The notes under the pieces: generated by a model
Databases searched by the model: none
What the model was told of the DNA's origin: nothing
What the model saw: the letters and a program-made list of their open reading frames with translations, nothing else
Position numbers and translations under genes: made by a program
Part shown: piece after piece, positions 32,427 through 40,739 of the stretch
Layout of the letters: every line of letters begins with the position of its first letter
How positions within the stretch are numbered: position 1 is the first letter of the stretch
Source of the DNA: Actinomadura mexicana
Lineage (GTDB): Bacteria; Actinomycetota; Actinomycetes; Streptosporangiales; Streptosporangiaceae
Direction: 5' to 3'
Assembly: GCF_900188105.1 (NCBI RefSeq)
Contig: NZ_FZNP01000004.1
Span: 1-64,000, forward strand
Length of the DNA: 64,000 nucleotides

Positions 32427-33131
32427 TCATGGCACCGTCCGGTCGCGGGTCTGTGACAGCGGATCGATCATGCTGAGCACCTCGGACGTGGGGCGAACGT
32501 CGCCGAAGGTCCGGTAGACGGTGTGCAGGGTCGCGTTGTGGTCCCGGTCGCGGCGTGCCGCGTTGGCATCGGCGACCATGATGACCCGGAATCCGAGTGT
32601 GCTCGCGTCGCGTGCGGAGGACTCGCAGCACACGTTGGTGACGGTGCCGGTGATCAGGACGGTGTCGATCTCGCGCCGTTCCAGCAGGTCCGGAAGGGGA
32701 CAGCGGCCCGGAAAGAAGGCGCTGGCCGCCGACTTCTCCACCAGCAGATCGTCGGCATGGACCACGAGGTCACACCAGAGGCGTTCGGTCATCGGCCCGG
32801 TGCCGCCGGAGGTACGGTACATCTCGGCCGCTTCCGGTCCGAAGAACTCGTCGGCCACCGCGGTGCGTTCGCCCACCGCCGGCAGGACCCAGGCGACCGT
32901 ACCTCCTGCGGCCCGGAGAGTGCCGGCCAGGCGGTCGATGTTGGGCACGATCCCCCGGCAGTAGGGATTGCCGGCCACGAAGAACGGCACCATGTCGATC
33001 ACGACCAGTGCCGTACGGGCGGGAACGAGTTCCGTGAACGCGAACCGGCGGCCGCGGCGGCGTTCCTGGCGGGTGTACTCCCGGGCCTCGATCCGCCACC
33101 GGTGCAGCTGCGTCCCGACCTCTGACGGCAC
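32427..33131 (-). CDS. Isochorismatase-family cysteine hydrolase
   Basis: 234 residues from a GTG at 33131 preceded by GGAGGGGAGAGG. The catalytic triad of the family is present: Asp46 in LVVIDMVPFF, Lys133 in VEKSAASAFF and Cys168 or Cys169 in GTVTNVCCESSARDA. Family members hydrolyse isochorismate, nicotinamide, N-carbamoyl compounds or similar. No siderophore or nicotinamide genes lie nearby, so the substrate is open. It follows no clear operon: 266 bases separate it from the glycosyltransferase gene downstream. Confidence 0.88.
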   Translation of the reverse strand: MPSEVGTQLHRWRIEAREYTRQERRRGRRFAFTELVPARTALVVIDMVPFFVAGNPYCRGIVPNIDRLAGTLRAAGGTVAWVLPAVGERTAVADEFFGPEAAEMYRTSGGTGPMTERLWCDLVVHADDLLVEKSAASAFFPGRCPLPDLLERREIDTVLITGTVTNVCCESSARDASTLGFRVIMVADANAARRDRDHNATLHTVYRTFGDVRPTSEVLSMIDPLSQTRDRTVP

Positions 33132-33351
33132 GGACCTCTCCCCTCCAGCGCAGCCCGCAAGCACCACCAGGCGGAGGGCTTCGGGCCCGGACAGGCTCAC
33201 GGTACCGATGGCGTGCGAGATGAGTGAGCCGAACACCGGGTGCGCCAGGTTCCGTGAGCCGCGACGGCTCGAACTGAGCGGCGCCGCCCATGACCGGTCC
33301 CCGGAGCCGGTTTCCGAAGGACTTCCTGAGCCGACCGCTTAGGCTGCGGGC

Positions 33352-33855
33352 GTGAACTACAGCGAACTTGAGGCGGACGTTCTCCGACTGGTCATCGAAG
33401 CCGCCGAGGACGACGTTCGCGCCTTCGGAGAGGAGACGGTCACCCGGCTGGTACGGCCGGAACTGCTCTGTGGTGCGGCCGATGACGAGCTCACCGAAGA
33501 CGCCCGTGCGGCACTCGCAACCGCCTGTGCGAACGTCTTGACGATCGGCGCCACCGAGCTGCAGGACGAGCTCGCCACGATCCATGACGGCGTCCTGGTC
33601 GATGACGATCTGGACAACGGAGTCCTCACCGTCATCCGCGCGTTGGCGCACTGGCAGAGCTACTTGGAGCAGAACCGGCGCGGCGAGCTCTACGAACTCG
33701 CCATCCGCTCCATCGAGAACGTCGACCACGAGGTCTCCGCTGATCTCGACGACTTCCTCGCCACACCCGAGATGGCCGCTGAGTACGAGCGCATCCGCCG
33801 TCTTCTGGCCCCGGGGCAGGGGCGCCGGAACCCACAGCATGTAGTCCAGAGATGA
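33352..33855 (+). CDS. Hypothetical acidic helical protein
   Basis: 167 residues from a GTG (MNYSELEADVLRLVIEAAEDD). The protein is acidic and almost all helical by composition, with no signal peptide or membrane segment. I do not recognise a family. The frame has strong coding character: G/C third positions and balanced amino acids. The region upstream is 220 bases shared with the divergent isochorismatase gene. Such short acidic proteins can be immunity or regulatory factors, but nothing here shows that. Confidence 0.6.
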   Translation: MNYSELEADVLRLVIEAAEDDVRAFGEETVTRLVRPELLCGAADDELTEDARAALATACANVLTIGATELQDELATIHDGVLVDDDLDNGVLTVIRALAHWQSYLEQNRRGELYELAIRSIENVDHEVSADLDDFLATPEMAAEYERIRRLLAPGQGRRNPQHVVQR

Positions 33856-33990
33856 CCTGGTCCCTCGCGCTCCCTACAGGCCGACTGTCCGCGGACCGGC
33901 GTAAGCCGATAACGACCACCAAGGCCAACGGGCGGAGACCGTCGACCAAGCGGTAACGCCTCCGCACTGTCATCCCTTGACTGCCGTCCC

Positions 33991-34443
33991 CTAGCCGGGC
34001 GCGGGACGGTCGGCGAAGACACCGTGGAGCATGCCCGTGGCCTGCCCGACCTCGATGAGATAGCCGTCCGGGTCGCGCATGTAGCAGCGGATCTCCGCCT
34101 TGCGGTCCAGGGGCTCGGTCAGGAACTCCGCGCCCTGGCCGGTGGCCGCGGCGTAGAACGCTCCGATGTCGGCCACCCGGACGTTGAGGAACGTTGACAC
34201 CGGATCGCCGGGCTCGGGCGGCCTGAGGGTGACGTCGGGCTTGTCCGGGGTGGGGCCGCCGCCGGGGTTCATGATGATCCAGGTGTTGGCCACCTGCACG
34301 ATGGCCGGGTTCTCCGGGAGCACCACCTTGCCGCCGAGGACGCTCGCGTAGAACTCCCTGGAGACGGCTACGTCCCGGACGGTCAGGAAGTGCGTGATCA
34401 CGAGCCCCTGGCTCGGCGCCGGAAGGTCGCCTTGGTCCGACAT
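33991..34443 (-). CDS. VOC-superfamily (glyoxalase/bleomycin-resistance-like) protein
   Basis: 150 residues, one complete VOC unit of two beta-alpha-beta-beta-beta modules: ITHFLTVRDVAVSREFYASVLGGKVVLPE at the N-terminus and FLNVRVADIGAFYAAATGQGAEFLTEP with MRDPDGYLIEVGQATG at the C-terminus. Putative metal ligands are His18 and the Glu of YLIEVGQ. It could be a lyase, dioxygenase or drug-binding protein; no context helps. AGGAATCTG lies before the ATG. Confidence 0.85.
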   Translation of the reverse strand: MSDQGDLPAPSQGLVITHFLTVRDVAVSREFYASVLGGKVVLPENPAIVQVANTWIIMNPGGGPTPDKPDVTLRPPEPGDPVSTFLNVRVADIGAFYAAATGQGAEFLTEPLDRKAEIRCYMRDPDGYLIEVGQATGMLHGVFADRPAPG

Positions 34444-34728
34444 TCAGATTCCTCCGCGTCGCAGGTACTACCTCAGTCCCCGGGCCAGTGATGCGCGTCT
34501 TCTTTCAGGGCGGCCCGGCCGTGGTCACCGCGCGGCGGCGACCTCATAGGCGCAGAAGACTCCGATCGCCTTCGGTCCGGCTCGACCGCTGCGGGCCACC
34601 GCCCGTACAGCATTAGGAATTGTCCATTCTCGTGTCCGCAGTACACCGCACCCGGCGTTATCGAGGAGGCGCCGAACCCGTCAAGTTCTGGCTAAGCACA
34701 AGAACAGAAGACGCCCTCTTCGCCCGTA
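34444..34728. other. Intergenic region without recognised feature
   Basis: 285 bases, somewhat less GC-rich between 34610 and 34700 (CATTAGGAATTGTCCATTCT). It precedes the VOC gene and the broken frame at 34729. I see no gene or clear repeat. Confidence 0.4.
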
Positions 34729-35095
34729 GTGGGTGATATCCGGGTCGATGAAGGTCTGGTGACGGGCACATCGCCGTTGCCGCGGTCTTTCGTCGTCGGC
34801 ATCGTCATCGATAGGGTGCCGCTGGTCGTCACAAGTCCGGGCCTGCCCGCGGTCTACGGCCTGATCGTCTTCCTCGCAGGTAGGCCGCGGCGTGTCCGGG
34901 AGGCGGCCGCCGTACCCTGCACGGCTCTGGCGCTGATCGAGAGTCTGGACGTCGCCGGCGGCGAGGACGGTGACGTTCCGGTGCGCTTCGATCTCACCGT
35001 CGTGCCGGACGACGCGTCGGCGTTCCGCGTCGGGACAACGCAAGACAGCAACGTCGTCGACCTCGCCGACTACCGGCCGAGCGCTCCCTGCAAAT
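34729..35095 (+). pseudogene. Truncated hypothetical coding region
   Basis: An open plus-strand frame with normal coding character from 34729 to about 35095 (LPRSFVVGIVIDRVPLVVTS, PVRFDLTVVPDDASAFRV, DSNVVDLADYRPS) loses it abruptly and becomes Arg/Ser/Pro-rich out to the end of the frame inside the ROK gene. The part VVPDDASAFRVGTTQDSNVVDLADYRP looks like a conserved core of a small actinobacterial protein that should continue for another strand or two. I read it as a gene truncated at its 3' end. Function unknown. Confidence 0.4.
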
Positions 35096-35219
35096 GGACA
35101 CCACGGTCAACGCGTCGTGGCCCTTCTCGTCAGGTGCGGAGGCGATCTCCACCTTCACACTCAGGGCCCCGGGGGGTGATCCAGGGCGAGTCCGCGAGAT
35201 CACCCCGCATCCTCTCTTC

Positions 35220-36377
35220 TCAGGGGATGGACTCCGCGGCGGCGAGGGTCAGGGCGCCGGCCAGGGCCGCGCGGGCGCCCAGGGATGAGGACCGGACCTG
35301 CACTCGGTCACTGATCGCGGGTTGGGCGAAGCGGCGAAGGGACTCGCGGACGCCCTCCAGGAGGGGGTCGCCTCCCGTCGCGAGCTCGCCGCCGATGACG
35401 AGCATCGCGGGGTCCAGGGCGTTGCACAGGTCGGACAGGACGCGTCCGAGCCGGCGTCCCGCGTCGGCCACGATCCGGGCCGCCACCGGGTTGTCGACCA
35501 GGGCGTCCAGGGACAGGTCGTCGGGCCGTTCGGGGAGCGGGAGACCCGCCGCGATGAGCTGCCGCCACACCTCGCCGATCGACACCACCGACTCCAGGCA
35601 GCCGCGCTGGCCGCACCGGCACTGCGCCCCGCCCTCCTGGATCAGCGTGTGCCCGATCTCCCCGGACGCTCCGTACGCCCCGGTGTAGCGGCGCCCCGCG
35701 AGGATCAGCCCGGCCCCGATGCCGTGGGACGCCTTGACATAGATCAGGTCGGACACGTTCCGTGCCGCCCCGTGCGTGTGCTCGGCCAGCGCGGCGAGCT
35801 CCGCGTCGTTCGCGATCACCACCTCGCCGCCGAGCCTGGCGGTGAGCTCCTCCCGCGGCCGCACGCCGGCCCAGCCCGCGAGGATCGTCGCCGACTGGAT
35901 CCGGCCGGTCGCCTGGTTGATCGGCCCCGGGATCCCCGCCACCGTCCGCAGCACCGAGCCGGCCGGGACCCCCGAACGGTCGAGCAGGCCGGCGACCAGT
36001 GCGCCCGCCTGGTCGAGCGCGTTGGCCGCCGAGCCGTCCACGTCGACGGGCACCCGGTCCTCGGCGACGACATGCTGCGCAGTCGAGGCGAGGACCGCGG
36101 AGACGTGCGTGTGCCCGAAGTCGATGCCGACGAGGTACCCCGGAGGGCGGTGCGGCGACAGCGGGGAGGACGGTCTGCCGCGGCCCGCGCGCTCGGCGGC
36201 CGGGTGCTCGTGCACCAGGCCGTCGGCCAGCAGCCCCCGGACGATCCCCGCCACCGTGCTCGGTGCGAGCCCGGTCCGGCGGCTCAGTTCCTGCCGGGTC
36301 GCGGGGAAGGACTGGTTCAGCGCGTCGAGGACCGTGCGCCTGCTGCGTTCGATCCTCGGGTTCGGTGGGTTGGGCAC
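35220..36377 (-). CDS. ROK-family transcriptional repressor
   Basis: 385 residues. An N-terminal winged helix (residues 10-65, ALNQSFPATRQELSRRTGLAPSTVAGIVRGLL) is followed by the ROK sugar-kinase-like domain: GIDFGHTHVSAVLA (phosphate loop), AGIPGPINQATG, and the zinc motif CRCGQRGCLE near residue 250 with ESVVS after it. Such NagC/XylR-type proteins repress sugar genes until the sugar binds. It is divergent from the GH97 glycosidase gene 144 bases away and probably controls it. The start is a GTG with no ribosome site but with TATCAT 7 bases upstream, so the mRNA may be leaderless. Confidence 0.9.
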   Translation of the reverse strand: MPNPPNPRIERSRRTVLDALNQSFPATRQELSRRTGLAPSTVAGIVRGLLADGLVHEHPAAERAGRGRPSSPLSPHRPPGYLVGIDFGHTHVSAVLASTAQHVVAEDRVPVDVDGSAANALDQAGALVAGLLDRSGVPAGSVLRTVAGIPGPINQATGRIQSATILAGWAGVRPREELTARLGGEVVIANDAELAALAEHTHGAARNVSDLIYVKASHGIGAGLILAGRRYTGAYGASGEIGHTLIQEGGAQCRCGQRGCLESVVSIGEVWRQLIAAGLPLPERPDDLSLDALVDNPVAARIVADAGRRLGRVLSDLCNALDPAMLVIGGELATGGDPLLEGVRESLRRFAQPAISDRVQVRSSSLGARAALAGALTLAAAESIP

Positions 36378-36434
36378 GGGACGATGATACCGAATTAGAG
36401 CGGTGAATGTACTAAATAATGAGCTTTAAGAGTG

Positions 36435-36464
36435 TTGACCATAGAGTTTCGCCCAACCTACGAT
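36435..36464 (+). promoter_or_regulatory. Promoter of the GH97 gene
   Basis: TTGACC (36435-36440), 18 bases, TACGAT (36459-36464) matches the housekeeping pattern. The AT-rich stretch just upstream (36390-36430) separates it from the ROK gene and contains TTAGAGC and GCTTTAA as a loose inverted repeat that may be an operator. Confidence 0.5.
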
Positions 36465-36521
36465 CACCGGACCGTTTGTGGAGCGTTCCCGTCACCTCCA
36501 CCACCCCCCAGGGAGGCGCAT

Positions 36522-39500
36522 ATGGGCCGTGCAGGCACGAAGTGGCGAAGAAGGCGAGGGGTCTCGCTCGCCGTGGCGGCGGCCCTCATGGTCCCGGGAG
36601 CATTCGTGGTGGCCCCGGCCCGGGCGGAAGCGCCTCCCCCCTCAGGCGGACTCGTCGAGGCCGCCGGGAAGGACGCTCGGGTCGTCCGGTCACCGGACGG
36701 GGACCTGCGGGTGGCGATCGCCACCGAGGACGGGCGGCTCACCTACAGCGTGAAGGAGCGCGGCAGGGTCCTCGTCGGCGCGTCCGGACTCGGCATGGAT
36801 CTCGCGGGACGGCCCAGCCTCACGCGGGACATGTCCATCCGATCCGTCGAACGGCGCACGATCGACGAGACGTGGAAACCCGTGTGGGGCACGTCCAGCA
36901 AGGTCAGGAACCACGCGAACGAGCTCACCGTCCACGCCGTCCAGGACGGGACGGGGTTCAGGCTCGACCTGGTGTTCCGGGTCTTCGACGACGGGGTCGG
37001 GTTCCGCTACCGCTTCCCCGGACAGCCGGGCCTCGACGCCTACACCGTCACCGCCGAGCAGACGGAGTTCACCTTCGAGCCCGGCGCGAGGAGCTGGTCG
37101 ATCGCCGCGGGCACCAACTGGACCGCCGACGAGAAGCACTACCGCGACCTGCCCCTGTCCAGCGTCCCCACCGCGCAGACGCCCATCACCGCATCGCCCG
37201 CCGCCGACTCCTACGTGGTGGTGCACGAGGCCGACCTGACCGACTACCCCAGCATGACCCTGAAGGCGGTGCCGGGACGGCCCGGCGCGTTCTCCAGCGA
37301 CCTGATCAGCCTCCCCGACGGCACGAAGGCCAAGCTGAACGGCGAGTTCTCCACACCCTGGCGCACCCTGACCACGGGCGAGCGCCCCGGTGACCTCGGC
37401 GAGTCCCATCTGATCGAGAACCTCAACGACGCCTGCGCGATCTGCGACGACACGTCCTGGATCAAGCCCGCGACGTACGTCGGCGTCTGGTGGGAACTGC
37501 AACGGCGGGCCACCACGTGGAACGCCGGGCCGAAGCACGGCGCGACCACCGCCCGGGTCAAGCAGTACATCGACCTGGCCAAGCAGGCGGGCGCCGGATA
37601 CGTGCTGGCCGAGGGCTGGAACACCAACTCCGGCGGCTCGTGGACGGGCCAGGACTTCCTGACCCCGCAGGCCGACCTGGACCTCCCCGAGGTGCTGCGG
37701 TACGCCGAGGCCAACGGCGTCGGGTTCATCGCGCACAACGAGACCCGGGGCGACGTCGACCACTACGACCAGAACCTGGAGAAGATCTTCTCCAGGTACG
37801 AGGCCCTCGGCATCCACTCGATCAAGACCGGCTACGCCACGAAGTACCTGCTCGGCGGGGTCAACCGCAGCCACTACGACCAGGAGGCCGTCCGGCACTA
37901 CCAGCGGGTGGTCGACGCGGCGGCCCGGCACCACATCACGGTCGACGCCCATGAGGCGATCAAACCCACCGGCCTCGCGCGCACCTACCCGAACATGATG
38001 ACGGGCGAGGGCGTCGCGGGCATGGAGCAGCACAACTACATGGGCGCCAACGGCAACCCGCCCGCGCAGGCCACGATCCTCCCGTTCACCCGGTTCATGG
38101 GAGGGCCGGCCGACTACACGCCCGGCGTCCTCAACGTCACCTGGGACCCGGCCCGCCTCGGGACCCGCGTCCAGACCACCTCGGCCGCGCAGCTCGCCCT
38201 GTATCCGACGTTCTTCAGCCCCATGCAGATGCTCGCGGACACCCCCGAGAACTACGCCGCCCACCCCGGATTCGCGTTCCTCAAGGACATGCCCGCCACC
38301 TGGGACGAGACCCGCGTCCTGAACAGCGCCATCGGGGACTACACGACGACGGCCCGGCGGAGCGGCACTACCTGGTACCTCGGTGCGATCACCGACGAGA
38401 ACGACCGGACCCTCCAGGTGCCGCTGTCGTTCCTGCCGCACGGCACGTTCGTGGCGGAGACCTACGCCGACGCCCAGGAGACCACCTGGAAGGGCGACCC
38501 GCTGCCCGTCGAGATCCGCAAGACGCTGGTCAGGTCCTCCACCCGGCTGTCCATGTCCCTCGTCGGCGGTGGCGGTCAGGCGGTCAGGATCAGGCCCGCG
38601 ACCGCCGGCGACCTCCGCGGTCTCCCCCGGTACGCCGCGCCCCGAGCGGACTACGGCGCCGCTGAAGCCGTGCTGGACCAGGGCACCCAGCGGCTCACCG
38701 TGAAGGCTCCGCTCACCAACGAGGGCAGCACCGTGGCCGAGTTCCAGCCCCGGGTGTTCCTCGACGGCCGCGCCGCCGGCGAGGCCCGGAGGCTCCGCGT
38801 GGCAGGCGGCGGAACACGGACCGTCGAGTGGACGCTGCCCGCCTCCGAGGTGCCCGACGGGGACTTCCGGGTCGCGGTGGGCACGTCCAGTGGCGGCGCC
38901 GGCAGGCCGGTCCGGGTGGAACAGACGCGTTCACTGGCCGAACTCGTCCAGGACCTGCGGCGGACCGGCAAGATGACGCCGTCGGCGGCGGCCGACCTCC
39001 AGCCCGCGATCGTCAAGGGCGAGGCCATGCTCCGCCGGGGCGATGTGACCGGCCGCCTCCTGGCCCTGCAGGACGTGCGGCTCGCCCTCTACGGTCTTCC
39101 TCTCGGCGAAGTGAGCGCGCAGGCCCGCACCGCGATCGACGACCGGCTCACCGCCCGCCTCGGCGCACCGGAGGGGCTCCTCTCCCTCGCACTCAAGGTG
39201 CGAGTGGCGGCCGACGAGCGGGCCGTCGACCCGGCCCTGTCCGGCAGGCTCGCCGCCGAGGTCAAGGCCGCGGTCCACGCTGCGGCCGCGAGCGACACGA
39301 CGGGGATGAGAAAGGCCCTCGACCGGTTCGACACCCTGGTGGAGGGCGCGCCGATCGCCCCGGACGTCGCGGCCGGCCTGCTGGCCGCGAGCAGGGCGCT
39401 CGCCGCCGAACCACGCACGATCGAGGCGGAGTCCGCGCAGTTCGTCAGCGGCGCGTGCCGGCGCACCGACCACACCGGCTACACCGGCACCGGCTTCGTG

Positions 39501-39812
39501 GCCTGCCTGAAGACCAAGGACAGCGGCCTGCGGTTCGATGCCCCGGTCACCGCCGAGGGCCTCTACACGGTCCGCCTCCGCTACGCCAACGCCATGGGCT
39601 CGACGCGGACCATGACGCTCGCCGGCGGGACGCAGTCCGTCCAACTCCAATTCCCGAACCTTGCGTCCTGGGACACGTGGGCGGAGCACCGGGCCGGCAT
39701 CCGCCTCGCCCCGGCCATGCCGCTGACCTTCGTCTACGGACTGGATGACAACGGCAACGTCAACCTGGACTCGATCACCATCGAACCCGAACTCGGGGTC
39801 GTCCACCGATGA
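36522..39812 (+). CDS. Secreted glycoside hydrolase family 97 protein with C-terminal carbohydrate-binding module
   Basis: 1096 residues from an ATG with GGGAGG 5 bases upstream. A signal peptide covers about 1-36 (basic start, then VSLAVAAALMVPGAFVV, APARA cleavage). Residues 50-300 match the GH97 N-terminal beta-sandwich (SPDGDLRVAIATEDGRLTYSV), 310-590 the catalytic TIM barrel (YVGVWWEL, GFIAHNETRGDVDHYD, HHITVDAHEAIKPTGLARTYPNMMTGEGVAGMEQH) and 600-690 the GH97 C-terminal part. A helical spacer of about 200 residues follows, and residues 960-1096 resemble CBM35/CBM6 (IEAESAQF, GYTGTGFVACL, YTVRLRYANAMGSTRTMTL). Known GH97 enzymes are alpha-glucosidases or alpha-galactosidases. Control by the divergent ROK gene is likely. 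Confidence 0.92.
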   Translation: MGRAGTKWRRRRGVSLAVAAALMVPGAFVVAPARAEAPPPSGGLVEAAGKDARVVRSPDGDLRVAIATEDGRLTYSVKERGRVLVGASGLGMDLAGRPSLTRDMSIRSVERRTIDETWKPVWGTSSKVRNHANELTVHAVQDGTGFRLDLVFRVFDDGVGFRYRFPGQPGLDAYTVTAEQTEFTFEPGARSWSIAAGTNWTADEKHYRDLPLSSVPTAQTPITASPAADSYVVVHEADLTDYPSMTLKAVPGRPGAFSSDLISLPDGTKAKLNGEFSTPWRTLTTGERPGDLGESHLIENLNDACAICDDTSWIKPATYVGVWWELQRRATTWNAGPKHGATTARVKQYIDLAKQAGAGYVLAEGWNTNSGGSWTGQDFLTPQADLDLPEVLRYAEANGVGFIAHNETRGDVDHYDQNLEKIFSRYEALGIHSIKTGYATKYLLGGVNRSHYDQEAVRHYQRVVDAAARHHITVDAHEAIKPTGLARTYPNMMTGEGVAGMEQHNYMGANGNPPAQATILPFTRFMGGPADYTPGVLNVTWDPARLGTRVQTTSAAQLALYPTFFSPMQMLADTPENYAAHPGFAFLKDMPATWDETRVLNSAIGDYTTTARRSGTTWYLGAITDENDRTLQVPLSFLPHGTFVAETYADAQETTWKGDPLPVEIRKTLVRSSTRLSMSLVGGGGQAVRIRPATAGDLRGLPRYAAPRADYGAAEAVLDQGTQRLTVKAPLTNEGSTVAEFQPRVFLDGRAAGEARRLRVAGGGTRTVEWTLPASEVPDGDFRVAVGTSSGGAGRPVRVEQTRSLAELVQDLRRTGKMTPSAAADLQPAIVKGEAMLRRGDVTGRLLALQDVRLALYGLPLGEVSAQARTAIDDRLTARLGAPEGLLSLALKVRVAADERAVDPALSGRLAAEVKAAVHAAAASDTTGMRKALDRFDTLVEGAPIAPDVAAGLLAASRALAAEPRTIEAESAQFVSGACRRTDHTGYTGTGFVACLKTKDSGLRFDAPVTAEGLYTVRLRYANAMGSTRTMTLAGGTQSVQLQFPNLASWDTWAEHRAGIRLAPAMPLTFVYGLDDNGNVNLDSITIEPELGVVHR

Positions 39813-39820
39813 CCGCGGCG

Positions 39821-39850
39821 CCCGGCCAGGATCAAGCGATCCTGGCCGGG
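39821..39850 (+). terminator. Terminator hairpin after the GH97 gene
   Basis: CCCGGCCAGGATC (39821-39833), loop AAGC, GATCCTGGCCGGG (39838-39850): a perfect 13-bp stem starting 8 bases after the stop codon. It lies between convergent genes and may work both ways. Confidence 0.8.
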
Positions 39851-39869
39851 CCGGGGGGCGTCCTTCCGG

Positions 39870-39980
39870 TCAGCTCGCCATGCCGGCGAACATGCCGGGT
39901 TGGTAGGAGCCTCCCGGGTTGCGCACGATCACGTTGAGTCGGTTGTTGACGTTGATCATGGCGATCAGGAAGATCCGCGC
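39870..39980 (-). pseudogene. C-terminal remnant of an AhpD/carboxymuconolactone-decarboxylase-like gene
   Basis: On the minus strand the frame reads IFLIAMINVNNRLNVIVRNP, then GGSYQPGMFAGMAS and a stop at 39870. This is clearly homologous to the end of the intact protein encoded just upstream (LIALINATNRMGVIVGRRGG, DYQPGQVG). Beyond about 39980 the similarity stops and no start codon exists. It is thus what is left of a tandem paralogue. Confidence 0.65.
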
Positions 39981-40029
39981 GGCTCGTTCGCGCGGCGGGG
40001 TACCGAACCGGCGGTGTCGGCTCTTGCGG

Positions 40030-40512
40030 CTAGCCGACCTGGCCGGGCTGATAGTCGCCGCCGCGCCGGCCGACGATGACGCCCATGCGGTTGGTGGCGT
40101 TGATGAGGGCGATGAGCATCACCAGATCGGCCAACTGGTCCTCGTCGTAGTGCTCGGCGACGTTCGCCCAGGCCTCGTCGGTGACCCCACCGGCCGCGTC
40201 GGCGATGCGGGTGCCCTGCTCGGCGAGTTCCAGGGCGGCACGCTCGGCGTCGGTGAACACCGTGGACTCGCGCCAGGCCGTGACCAGGTTGACGCGCGTG
40301 GTGGTCTCCCCGGCGTGCGCGGCGTTCTTGCTCCACACGTCGGTGGCGTAGCCGCAGCCGTTGATCTGGCTTGCGCGCAGCAGCACCAGCTTCTGGGTCG
40401 CGGTCGGCAGCGTCGACTCCTCCAGGATCGTTCTGCTCGCCGCGCCGAAATGCCTGGCGGCCTTGGCCGCGGTCGCGGTCGGGTTGCTGAAGAGGTTCAG
40501 GCGAGCGGTCAT
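40030..40512 (-). CDS. AhpD/carboxymuconolactone-decarboxylase-like protein with altered active site
   Basis: 160 residues from the ATG at 40512, with AAGGAGCG 4 bases upstream. Helical AhpD fold: LVLLRASQINGCGYATDVWSK, TAWRESTVFTDAERAALELAE, DLVMLIALINATNRMGVIVG. Related peroxidase-type proteins carry Cys-x-x-Cys followed by His; here Cys53 is kept, but the second Cys is Ala56 and the His position is not conserved. Peroxidase activity by the usual Cys pair is therefore unlikely; a single-Cys or non-redox role is possible. A second copy has decayed directly downstream. The Wadjet operon follows on the same strand, 228 bases further upstream. Confidence 0.82.
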   Translation of the reverse strand: MTARLNLFSNPTATAAKAARHFGAASRTILEESTLPTATQKLVLLRASQINGCGYATDVWSKNAAHAGETTTRVNLVTAWRESTVFTDAERAALELAEQGTRIADAAGGVTDEAWANVAEHYDEDQLADLVMLIALINATNRMGVIVGRRGGDYQPGQVG

Positions 40513-40739
40513 CGTGCGCTCCTTGCTGTCGTAGCCGTAACCCGGTCGGACAAGAGATGCCGGCGACCCGGCGCCTGTGACGCGAACCCGTGTGACGTGC
40601 GCCACGCGACCGCGGGCCAGTGAGGATCAGGCCGGATCCGCGTCAGCTGGATCGGGGCCGGTATCGCGCCGTCCACGGTTCGGCGAGCACTCGCGAGGCG
40701 ATACGCCCGCAGTAATCGGATAGCAGCGGCTGTGGCCGG

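Noticed and set aside
34681..35043. Minus-strand 120-residue frame opposite the truncated plus-strand gene
   Set aside because: Charged, low-complexity composition; the plus strand has the better coding pattern.
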